The notes under the pieces: model-generated | Told to the model about the DNA's origin: nothing | What the model saw: only the letters and a program-made list of their open reading frames with translations | Databases searched by the model: none | Translations under genes and position numbers: made by a program | Shown here: positions 1 to 6,322 of the stretch, in pieces | Layout of the letters: each line of letters begins with the position of its first letter | Numbering within the stretch: the first letter of the stretch is position 1 | Assembly (NCBI GenBank): GCA_965263215.1 | Contig: OZ253663.1 | Coordinates: 1,240,001-1,304,000, forward strand | Direction of reading: 5' to 3' | Source of the DNA: UBA1672 sp965263215 | Lineage (GTDB): Bacteria > Pseudomonadota > Alphaproteobacteria > Micavibrionales > Micavibrionaceae | DNA: 64,000 nt

Positions 1-1
1 C

Positions 2-244
2 TGTATGGGCGAGGCAAGCGTATGCGAAGCCATCGCGCACGGTCATGATGCACATGTCGAAGCAGGGCACGAGCCAACCGTGATTGAATTTAACAACACG
101 ATGCTCGCGCAGGCTTTCACAGGGTTTTACTTTTTCTTTTTCCTTATTGTCTTGCCGCTCTTGAGCCGGTTTGAAAAAGGGCGAGAGCTTCCGCTATCTA
201 TTCATCAGGCGGTTTTGGATAAAAAACATAAGGCGGGGGCATAA
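2..244 (+). CDS. petB: cytochrome b of the bc1 complex, C-terminal end (partial)
   Basis: The frame is open from the window edge, so the 5' part of the gene lies outside. The visible 80 residues end in one hydrophobic helix (GFYFFFFLIVLPLLSRFE) followed by a short basic tail. This is how the last transmembrane helix of bacterial cytochrome b ends, and cytochrome c1 follows 4 bp downstream, the usual fbc/pet operon order. The protein is the quinol-oxidising membrane subunit of complex III. The haem and Qo motifs are not in the window, so the name rests on the tail and on synteny. Confidence 0.85.
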   Translation, partial: CMGEASVCEAIAHGHDAHVEAGHEPTVIEFNNTMLAQAFTGFYFFFFLIVLPLLSRFEKGRELPLSIHQAVLDKKHKAGA

Positions 245-248
245 GAAT

Positions 249-1007
249 ATGTACGGACGTTATTTACTACTCGCAGGTCTTTTTATTGGCTTCTCCCCCG
301 TTGCTCAGGCAGCAGGAGATGCCCCAAAGCCACCGACACATGAATGGAGCTTTAACGGCCCGTTCGGTTATTACGACAAAGCAGCGATGCAGCGCGGATA
401 TAAAATTTACCGCGAAGTGTGTGCGTCATGCCACAGCATGAAACACATGTATTTCCGTAATCTTGAGGCGTTGGGCTATAACGAAAATCAGATCAAAAAT
501 ATCGCATCTGAATATTCCGTTCAGGATGGCCCTGATGATGAAGGCGAAATGTTTGATCGCCCCGCAAAGCCAAGTGACGGTTTTCCTGCACCATTTGCGA
601 ATGATAAGGCCGCTGCCTATGCGAATGATGGTGCTGTGCCACCGGATTTGTCTTTAATCACGAAGGCGCGCATGAACGGCCCTGATTATCTCTATGCGCT
701 TATGACAGGTTATCAAGAGCCACCACATGATGCAGACGTTGTAGAAGGGAAGCATTGGAATAAATATTTCCCCGGGCACAATATCTCAATGGCGCCGCCA
801 TTATCCGATGATTTGGTCGCGTACGAAGATGGTAGTGCGCAAACCGTTGAACAATATTCAAAAGACCTTGTGCAGTTCATGATGTATGCCGCTGACCCGC
901 ATATGGAGGCTCGCAAAAAAGCCGGTTTCCGTGTGATATTGTTTTTACTTGTTTTTGCAGGCATCATGTATGCTGTGAAAAAGAAAATATGGGCGGATTT
1001 GCATTAA
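249..1007 (+). CDS. petC: cytochrome c1 of the bc1 complex
   Basis: This 252-residue membrane-anchored c-type cytochrome passes electrons from the Rieske protein to soluble cytochrome c. The open frame extends upstream inside petB, but the ATG at 249 gives a proper signal peptide ending in AQA. The haem-attachment site CASCH follows near residue 58. The Met of NISMAPPLSDD is the likely sixth haem ligand. A single C-terminal helix (FRVILFLLVFAGIMYAV) with a basic end anchors it. An acidic stretch between the haem site and the PPDLS motif is typical of alphaproteobacterial c1. It is co-transcribed with petB and closed by the hairpin at 1041-1070. Confidence 0.96.
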   Translation: MYGRYLLLAGLFIGFSPVAQAAGDAPKPPTHEWSFNGPFGYYDKAAMQRGYKIYREVCASCHSMKHMYFRNLEALGYNENQIKNIASEYSVQDGPDDEGEMFDRPAKPSDGFPAPFANDKAAAYANDGAVPPDLSLITKARMNGPDYLYALMTGYQEPPHDADVVEGKHWNKYFPGHNISMAPPLSDDLVAYEDGSAQTVEQYSKDLVQFMMYAADPHMEARKKAGFRVILFLLVFAGIMYAVKKKIWADLH

Positions 1008-1040
1008 GGATATAATGCATTTCAGTAAGAGACACGATAA

Positions 1041-1070
1041 ACGCGCCTGTTTCTTCAGGTGCGTTTTTTT
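1041..1070 (+). terminator. intrinsic terminator after petC
   Basis: A 9-bp stem (acgcgcctg / caggtgcgt, one G-T pair) with a six-base loop is followed directly by a run of seven T. It closes the bc1 operon 34 bp past the petC stop and lies just before the next gene's ribosome site. Confidence 0.85.
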
Positions 1071-1090
1071 AAGGGGAGAGGGGGTAAGCT

Positions 1091-1642
1091 TTGCGTGATA
1101 CAAAACAAGAAGTTCTGAAATTTTGGTTTGAGGAAACCATGCCGCCGCAATGGTTTCAAAAAAATGATAGCTTTGATCAGGAAGTGTCCGAGCGTTTTAT
1201 GGTCACCTATGATATGGCCAAGAAGGACTTATGTGCGGATTGGACACGTGATGCGGATGGCGTGTTGGCGCTCTGTCTCGTGCTTGATCAATTCCCGCGT
1301 AATATGTTCAGAGGGACACCAAAGGCTTTTGAAACAGATGATAAAGCACTGTTGATTTCAAAAGATGCGTTGCATCAGGGGTTTGATGCGCTTCTAACGC
1401 CCGTGAAACGAAAATTCATTTTTATGCCGTTCATGCATAGCGAAGATATCGAAGAGCAAAACCGAAGTGTCTTGCTGTTTGAAAGCATGAGGGATGATGA
1501 CCCGATGAGCTATGAATATGCAATCAAGCACATGGAAGTCATTGAAAAATTTGGCCGTTTTCCGCATCGCAACAAGACGTTAGGGCGTGAAAGCTCTGAT
1601 GAGGAAATGGAATATCTGGAACTGCCCGGCGCGGGGTTTTAG
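1091..1642 (+). CDS. DUF924 family protein
   Basis: This 183-residue soluble protein belongs to the DUF924 family (TPR-like helical fold, no established biochemical role). Family hallmarks are the opening EVLKFWF, the central LVLDQFPRNMFRGTPKAF and the later FMPFMHSED. The start is a TTG at 1091 preceded by the purine-rich AAGGGGAGAGGGGG, a strong ribosome site. The first ATG (1139) would delete the conserved FWF segment. It stands alone between the petC terminator and the DUF465 gene and appears intact. Confidence 0.88.
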   Translation: MRDTKQEVLKFWFEETMPPQWFQKNDSFDQEVSERFMVTYDMAKKDLCADWTRDADGVLALCLVLDQFPRNMFRGTPKAFETDDKALLISKDALHQGFDALLTPVKRKFIFMPFMHSEDIEEQNRSVLLFESMRDDDPMSYEYAIKHMEVIEKFGRFPHRNKTLGRESSDEEMEYLELPGAGF

Positions 1643-1809
1643 GGATATCTGTGAAATCGAATCATAATAATTACATTAGAAATTGACGATATATTCTTAT
1701 GTTCACTTAACGTTTTGGATTCGTTGAATGAATAAAGTTTTTTTGCGATTTCGTCATTTTCAAGGTATCCTGAAAGGTATAAGCCCAATTTAAAAATGGA
1801 GGAGACCGC

Positions 1810-2010
1810 ATGTCTTTAACGACAGTATCTGAAACATCAGTAAATCCGCGTATTCAAGCTCTAAAAGAAAAACACACCGCTTTATCTATGAAAATTGAGG
1901 ACGCACAAAAATCTCTTTCAACGACTGATTATTATCTCAGTCAGCTCAAAAAACAGAAATTAATGGTTAAAGAAAAAATTGTTGCCGAAGAGCGTGAAGC
2001 TGTCGGTTAA
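1810..2010 (+). CDS. DUF465 (YdcH-like) small coiled-coil protein
   Basis: This 66-residue, highly charged helical protein has the DUF465 pattern: ALKEKHTALSMKIED, a short break, then LSQLKKQKLMVKEKI. Family members are short cytosolic helical hairpins of unknown function, very common in alphaproteobacteria. GGAGGAG sits 7 bp before the ATG. A perfect hairpin with a T-run at 2035-2063 ends the unit, so it is probably monocistronic. Confidence 0.85.
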   Translation: MSLTTVSETSVNPRIQALKEKHTALSMKIEDAQKSLSTTDYYLSQLKKQKLMVKEKIVAEEREAVG

Positions 2011-2034
2011 TTGCCATTCTCAATGAACAAAATA

Positions 2035-2063
2035 AAAGCCGGATCAAACGTCCGGCTTTTTTA
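2035..2063 (+). terminator. intrinsic terminator after the DUF465 gene
   Basis: A perfect 9-bp stem aaagccgga / tccggcttt with a seven-base loop is followed by T residues. The A-rich left side means it could also work for the converging trcR gene. Confidence 0.85.
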
Positions 2064-2083
2064 ATGATTACGATTGTATTTGA

Positions 2084-2782
2084 TTAATCGTCGTCTGATT
2101 CTGATATCTCAGGCATGAAGTTTGAGAAATCAAACCCGCCTGTATTTTCGCGATCAGGCGCACCTTCTTGTGGTGCATTCAATTCTTTTTGAATTTCTGC
2201 TTCACGCTCGGCTTTGATGGTTTCCGGATCTTTACCGGCTGCTTTCAAACCTTTGTGATACGCTTTTTCAAATTCTTGATATGTACACAAACCCAATTCT
2301 GCCGGGTGGCGTGGTTTCAAATTCGGCGTGTTTTGGTGGGTACGCTCGCGAATAGAAAGGATTGTAGGCTTCGTTGTGCCAACAAGCTTACAAATCTGTG
2401 CGTCGGAAATTTCAGGATTATGCTTGATGATATATGCAATCGCATCAGGCTTATCGCCACGCTTTGACACAGGTGTATAACGCGGGCCTTTGGAGCGCAC
2501 TTTCGCCGCTGGAAGGTCACGTTTTGCAATTTTCAAGGATGCCGCAGGATCGGCTTCGCAACGGTCAAGCTCGTCTTGTGTCAGCTCACCATAATCAATG
2601 GGGTCTCTGCCAACTAAGCCTTTGCCGATATCTTCGTTTGCAAGTGCTTCAACTTCGATTTCGGTGATGCCTGTAAATTCGGCAATCTGTTTGAATGTCA
2701 ATGCTGTGTTTTCGATCAACCAAACTGTTGTTGCCTTTGGCATCAAAAGTTGCGGGGTTGATTTTGTTGCGGCCTTAGCCAT
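2084..2782 (-). CDS. trcR: DUF1013 cell-cycle transcriptional regulator TrcR
   Basis: This 232-residue protein has the conserved N-terminal block LLMPKATTVWLIENTALTF and a helix-turn-helix-like segment FKQIAEFTGITEIEVEALAN. A second HTH-like segment follows (ISDAQICKLVGTTKPTILSI). This matches DUF1013, a family restricted to alphaproteobacteria and named TrcR, a cell-cycle transcriptional regulator. The C-terminus is acidic and low in complexity. AAGGAG precedes the ATG. It is transcribed alone towards the DUF465 gene, and its promoter lies in the AT-rich 2783-3014 interval shared with the DUF1192 gene. Confidence 0.88.
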   Translation of the reverse strand: MAKAATKSTPQLLMPKATTVWLIENTALTFKQIAEFTGITEIEVEALANEDIGKGLVGRDPIDYGELTQDELDRCEADPAASLKIAKRDLPAAKVRSKGPRYTPVSKRGDKPDAIAYIIKHNPEISDAQICKLVGTTKPTILSIRERTHQNTPNLKPRHPAELGLCTYQEFEKAYHKGLKAAGKDPETIKAEREAEIQKELNAPQEGAPDRENTGGFDFSNFMPEISESDDD

Positions 2783-3014
2783 CGTAGTCTCCTTAAAATA
2801 ACCTTCTCAAATTAAAAAGTTCATCCGAACCTGTTCCTTGGCTCGATGCTGTTTATTATAAAATATATAGGGAACCTGAGCTTTATAAGCGATCTTTTTT
2901 AGAAATACTAGTTTTTTTTACTTATGCGCTCATACGATATATGGATTGCTTTTAGGGCGCGATGCTTTTACTCTTTTTGATCGTTGGGCTTTTTAAAAGT
3001 TACGGAGTAGACAA

Positions 3015-3194
3015 ATGTTCGATGATGATCTTCCAAAACCCAAAACGGCGGCGTTTCCAAGAAATCTTGAGACCTTGTCGGTTTCCGATCTGGAGGAATA
3101 TATAGAAGAGCTTGAATCTGAGATAGCGCGCGTAAAAGCGGATATTGATAAGAAAAAAGCGTCTAGTGATGCGGCGTCTGCCTTTTTTAAATAA
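3015..3194 (+). CDS. DUF1192 family small protein
   Basis: This 59-residue gene starts MFDDDLPKPK, continues PRNLETLSVSDLEEYIEELE and ends SAFFK. That is the DUF1192 layout: an acidic start with Pro/Lys, the LSV-x-DLEEYI helix, a Glu/Lys coiled coil and a terminal FK. Function is unknown; the family is alphaproteobacterial. GGAG lies 7 bp before the ATG, and the gene ends 18 bp before guaC, so the two are probably co-transcribed. It is short enough to be missed by length-filtered gene calls, but the family match is clear. Confidence 0.85.
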   Translation: MFDDDLPKPKTAAFPRNLETLSVSDLEEYIEELESEIARVKADIDKKKASSDAASAFFK

Positions 3195-3212
3195 TCAAAA
3201 AACAGGATAATT

Positions 3213-4256
3213 ATGCGTATAGAAGAAGATACTAAACTTGATTTTAAAGATGTTTTGATTCGTCCAAAGCGTTCAACGTTGCGTTCGCGCAAGGATGTCG
3301 ATATCACGCGTGAATATAATTTTAAGTGGAGCGGTCGCATATACAAAGGTGTGCCGATTATTGCTGCGAATATGGATGGTGTCGGCACATTTGCAATGGC
3401 CAAAGCCTTCATTGATCAAGATACAGGCATGAGCGTCGCCTTGCATAAGCATTATGATCTGGATGCGTTGACGACGTTTTATGACGATCATGGCGCCGAC
3501 AGCGTGTGGTACAGCATCGGCATGGTCAAAGATGATCAGGAGAAATTAGAAGAATTTATCAAGCTTCGTCCGAATGCGATTGAAAAACTCTGCGTTGACG
3601 TGGCCAATGGCTATAGTGAGCATTTCGTTGATTTCGTGAAGCGCATTCGTGAATTGGTACCTGATATGACCATCATGGCGGGTAATGTTGTGACCGGTGA
3701 AATGGTGGAGGAGCTTATTCTCTCCGGTGTTGATGTGGTCAAGGTAGGCATCGGGCCGGGCAGTGTGTGCACAACACGCAAGATGACAGGTGTAGGATAT
3801 CCGCAGCTTTCTGCGATTATTGAATGTGCGGATGCGGCGCATGGCCTTGGCGGTCTGATTTGCGCCGATGGTGGTTGCACTGTGCCGGGTGATATTGCCA
3901 AGGCATTTGGTGCGGGCGCAGATTTTGTTATGCTTGGCGGGATGTTGGCCGGACATGACCAGTCTGAGCAGGAATTAATTGAAAAAAATGGCGAAAAGTT
4001 CCTTCAGTTTTATGGTATGAGTAGCGACACGGCGATGAAAAAGCATAAGGGCGGCGTGGCAGAATACCGCGCCAGTGAAGGAAAAACAGTTAAGATTCCA
4101 TATCGCGGCGATGTTGCGCAAAGCCTGCAGGATATTCTGGGCGGTGTACGTTCGGCCTGTACTTATGTTGGTGCGCGCAGGCTTAAGGAGCTTCCGAAAC
4201 GCACAACCTTCATCCGTGTGACTCAGCAAATTAATACAGTTTTCGGGAATAAATAA
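3213..4256 (+). CDS. guaC: GMP reductase
   Basis: This 347-residue cytosolic enzyme, the same length as E. coli GuaC, converts GMP to IMP with NADPH and release of ammonia, in purine salvage. The IMPDH/GMPR barrel signature GIGPGSVCTTRKMTGVGYPQ carries the catalytic Cys186. The phosphate-binding segments ICADGGCTVPGDIAKAFGAGA and MLGGMLAGHD follow. No CBS domains are present, which separates it from IMP dehydrogenase. It is preceded by the DUF1192 gene and has no obvious terminator before the next gene. Confidence 0.96.
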   Translation: MRIEEDTKLDFKDVLIRPKRSTLRSRKDVDITREYNFKWSGRIYKGVPIIAANMDGVGTFAMAKAFIDQDTGMSVALHKHYDLDALTTFYDDHGADSVWYSIGMVKDDQEKLEEFIKLRPNAIEKLCVDVANGYSEHFVDFVKRIRELVPDMTIMAGNVVTGEMVEELILSGVDVVKVGIGPGSVCTTRKMTGVGYPQLSAIIECADAAHGLGGLICADGGCTVPGDIAKAFGAGADFVMLGGMLAGHDQSEQELIEKNGEKFLQFYGMSSDTAMKKHKGGVAEYRASEGKTVKIPYRGDVAQSLQDILGGVRSACTYVGARRLKELPKRTTFIRVTQQINTVFGNK

Positions 4257-4340
4257 ATATCTTTTGATTATCTTGCGTCGCGGATAGCAAATAGATAGAG
4301 TGTGATTTCTTATGTATGTAAATCTTAAAAGGAGCCTTTG

Positions 4341-4679
4341 ATGGACGATGATATTCAAACACGATTGAAAGAGACCTCTCAGACTTGTCTGGACGCGTAT
4401 GTTGCGTGGGAAGGCAAAAAGAAAGATACGAAGGCTCAGGAAGAATTGCATTCTGCTATTCATGAGTTGCGTAAGGTTTCATCTCGTTTGGAAATTGAAT
4501 TGGCCATCAGTGAGCGTGATCAAATCACATCTAAGCCGATCCCAATTCCTTCACATAGATCAAACAGCAAAGGCGATTCATCTTCGATTTTAGAGGGTGA
4601 TAGCGATAAAAGCGGCCCTGTGGTTCAGTCAAAGCCAAAGCGTAGACGCCCACCGAAAAAGCAAGCGAGCAGCGATTAG
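4341..4679 (+). CDS. hypothetical basic-tailed protein
   Basis: The product has 112 residues and I do not recognise it. The N-terminal 60 residues are helical and charged (RLKETSQTCLDAYVAWEGKK, then ELHSAIHELRKVSSRLEIEL). A Ser-rich linker follows, and the last 20 residues form a Lys/Arg/Pro tail (KPKRRRPPKKQ) that may bind nucleic acid. AAAAGGAG precedes the ATG at 4341; the TTG three bases earlier is a less likely start. The gene is closed by the hairpin at 4719-4743, which lies inside the converging gloB. Confidence 0.65.
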   Translation: MDDDIQTRLKETSQTCLDAYVAWEGKKKDTKAQEELHSAIHELRKVSSRLEIELAISERDQITSKPIPIPSHRSNSKGDSSSILEGDSDKSGPVVQSKPKRRRPPKKQASSD

Positions 4680-4691
4680 GTCTTTGCGCTT

Positions 4692-5411
4692 TTAAAAATT
4701 ATCTTTTTTACGACGAACAACGCCGAATTCCTCGGCGTTTTTTGTGCGCATAAAGATGTTTGTTTTCTTTTCCAGACCGATCGTTGAAGGGATTGTCGGT
4801 TGGTTGTTGGCGCATAGGGCTTTGACGTCTTCAATGCGCTTTTTTAAATCTTCGTTTTCAGGCTCCATGGCCAGACAAAACCCTGCACCGCCGCGCGTAT
4901 ATTCATGCCCGCAATAGACCTTTGTTTCATTGGGGAGGGCTTTGAGCTTTTCTAATGAATTGAACATATCTTCCGGCGTGCCTTCGAATAATCGCCCGCA
5001 TCCCATCGAAAACAACGTATCGCCTGTGAATACGGTTTTTGAATCTTCGAAGTAGAAGCAAATACCGCCAAGCGTATGACCGGGCGTGGAGATAATGCGT
5101 GCCTTTTGTTCGCCAAGCTCGAATATATCACCATCCTCAAGCGTGATATCAACATCGGGAATTTTATCGGCCTCCGCGCGTGGGGCGACCACAGGGCATT
5201 TATATGTCCGCTTTATTTTTGGAATGCCGTTGACGTGATCCCAATGGTGATGGGTAATTAAGATAAAATCAGGCGTTAGGTTTTGGTCTTCTAACTCTGC
5301 GATGATCGGATCAGCCGCGCCGGGGTCAAGAACCGCCGTTTTTCCGCATGATGTTTGAATAATCGCGGCGTAGTTTGTTTCCAATATTGGAATGAGCTGT
5401 ACGTCAATCAT
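4692..5411 (-). CDS. gloB: hydroxyacylglutathione hydrolase (glyoxalase II)
   Basis: This 239-residue metallo-beta-lactamase-fold hydrolase splits S-lactoylglutathione to D-lactate and glutathione, the second step of methylglyoxal detoxification. The metal site reads THHHWDH (His54, His56, Asp58, His59). The other ligands are in STPGHTLGG, FTGDTLF and CGHEY. The C-terminal substrate-binding region is present, as expected for GloB rather than a generic hydrolase. The start overlaps the end of the upstream methyltransferase gene by 4 bp (ATGA), so the two are translationally coupled. Confidence 0.93.
   Translation of the reverse strand: MIDVQLIPILETNYAAIIQTSCGKTAVLDPGAADPIIAELEDQNLTPDFILITHHHWDHVNGIPKIKRTYKCPVVAPRAEADKIPDVDITLEDGDIFELGEQKARIISTPGHTLGGICFYFEDSKTVFTGDTLFSMGCGRLFEGTPEDMFNSLEKLKALPNETKVYCGHEYTRGGAGFCLAMEPENEDLKKRIEDVKALCANNQPTIPSTIGLEKKTNIFMRTKNAEEFGVVRRKKDNF
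4719..4743 (+). terminator. plus-strand terminator inside the 3' end of gloB
   Basis: Stem aacgccga / tcggcgtt (8 bp, perfect) with loop attcc is followed by T residues on the plus strand. It is well placed to end the 4341-4679 transcript, yet it is embedded in the last codons of the converging gloB. Confidence 0.75.
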
Positions 5412-6322
5412 GGTTTTGCTTTATCTCCAGTTGTCAGTTCGACTGTACTAAGCGCGTCCGCTAATCTATGTTCTGCGCTGCCCGGGCGCAAAGGTTTTTG
5501 TTGAGATTCATGCGGCGCCCAGCCGAGCAGGAATATAATCTCGAAAGAGGCGATGATACGGCCGTCATCTTGCGCGAATTTCTCCTGATATTCTTGCGCC
5601 GCGCGCATGAAGAAATCACGGGATATAAACTGTTTGTCACGCGCCAAAATGGCGTTGCTTTCGCCCATGCCGCGAATATCATGTAATAACTTGAATATAT
5701 TGTCATAAGTAACTGTAATTATTTCAGAATCCACCACAGGTAAATTGAATCCGCCACGTTGCAGAAGATCACCCATTTGCTGTTTATCTGCAAATGGCGC
5801 GATGCGCGGGCCTATACCGCCTGTCATGCTTAATTCAACAGTCGTGAGCACAGATCGTAGCTCATGCAGTGTTTCCCCTCCGAACATTGACGCAATAAAT
5901 AAACCGTCTTTTTTCAGGCACTTACGGATTTGTATTAATGTACCGGGTAGGTCGTTGACTGTATGCAGGTTCAGGTTGCTGAGCACCAAATCCATGCTTT
6001 CATTTGAAATGGGAAGGAATTCTTCGGTGGCTTGGATATATGTGCCTGTATCTTGCGTCAGGCTGTGTGGCGTAAGATCACATGTGAAAATATGCTCTAT
6101 TTTTTGATGTTCGGATGTTTTCAATGCGCCGCGTGATCCTATTTGTAAGGCCGCACCGAATTCACGGTTGATATCTAAAAGGCGTTCCGAGAGTTCCTTC
6201 TTGCTCCATTGGAATAAGAAATCATAGTCCTTGAATCCTTTAAGCGCGCGTTGTCTTTTGCGCCTTACGAGGTCGCGATCAAACACCAGAATGTCAGATG
6301 TTTTTTGCTGTGCGGTTACCAT
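5408..6322 (-). CDS. NDUFAF5/BioC-like SAM-dependent methyltransferase
   Basis: This 304-residue protein opens with VFDRDLVRRKRQRALKGF, the typical start of the NDUFAF5 (C20orf7) family. It continues with a degenerate class I methyltransferase fold: LQIGSRGALK in the motif I position and SMDLVLSNLNLHTVNDLPG as motif IV/post. GLFIASMFGGETLHELR is another family hallmark. Mitochondrial relatives help assemble complex I by hydroxylating NDUFS7; a similar respiratory assembly role here is inferred. It lies between the 882-residue gene (7-bp overlap) and gloB (4-bp overlap) in one tight operon. Confidence 0.85.
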   Translation of the reverse strand: MVTAQQKTSDILVFDRDLVRRKRQRALKGFKDYDFLFQWSKKELSERLLDINREFGAALQIGSRGALKTSEHQKIEHIFTCDLTPHSLTQDTGTYIQATEEFLPISNESMDLVLSNLNLHTVNDLPGTLIQIRKCLKKDGLFIASMFGGETLHELRSVLTTVELSMTGGIGPRIAPFADKQQMGDLLQRGGFNLPVVDSEIITVTYDNIFKLLHDIRGMGESNAILARDKQFISRDFFMRAAQEYQEKFAQDDGRIIASFEIIFLLGWAPHESQQKPLRPGSAEHRLADALSTVELTTGDKAKP

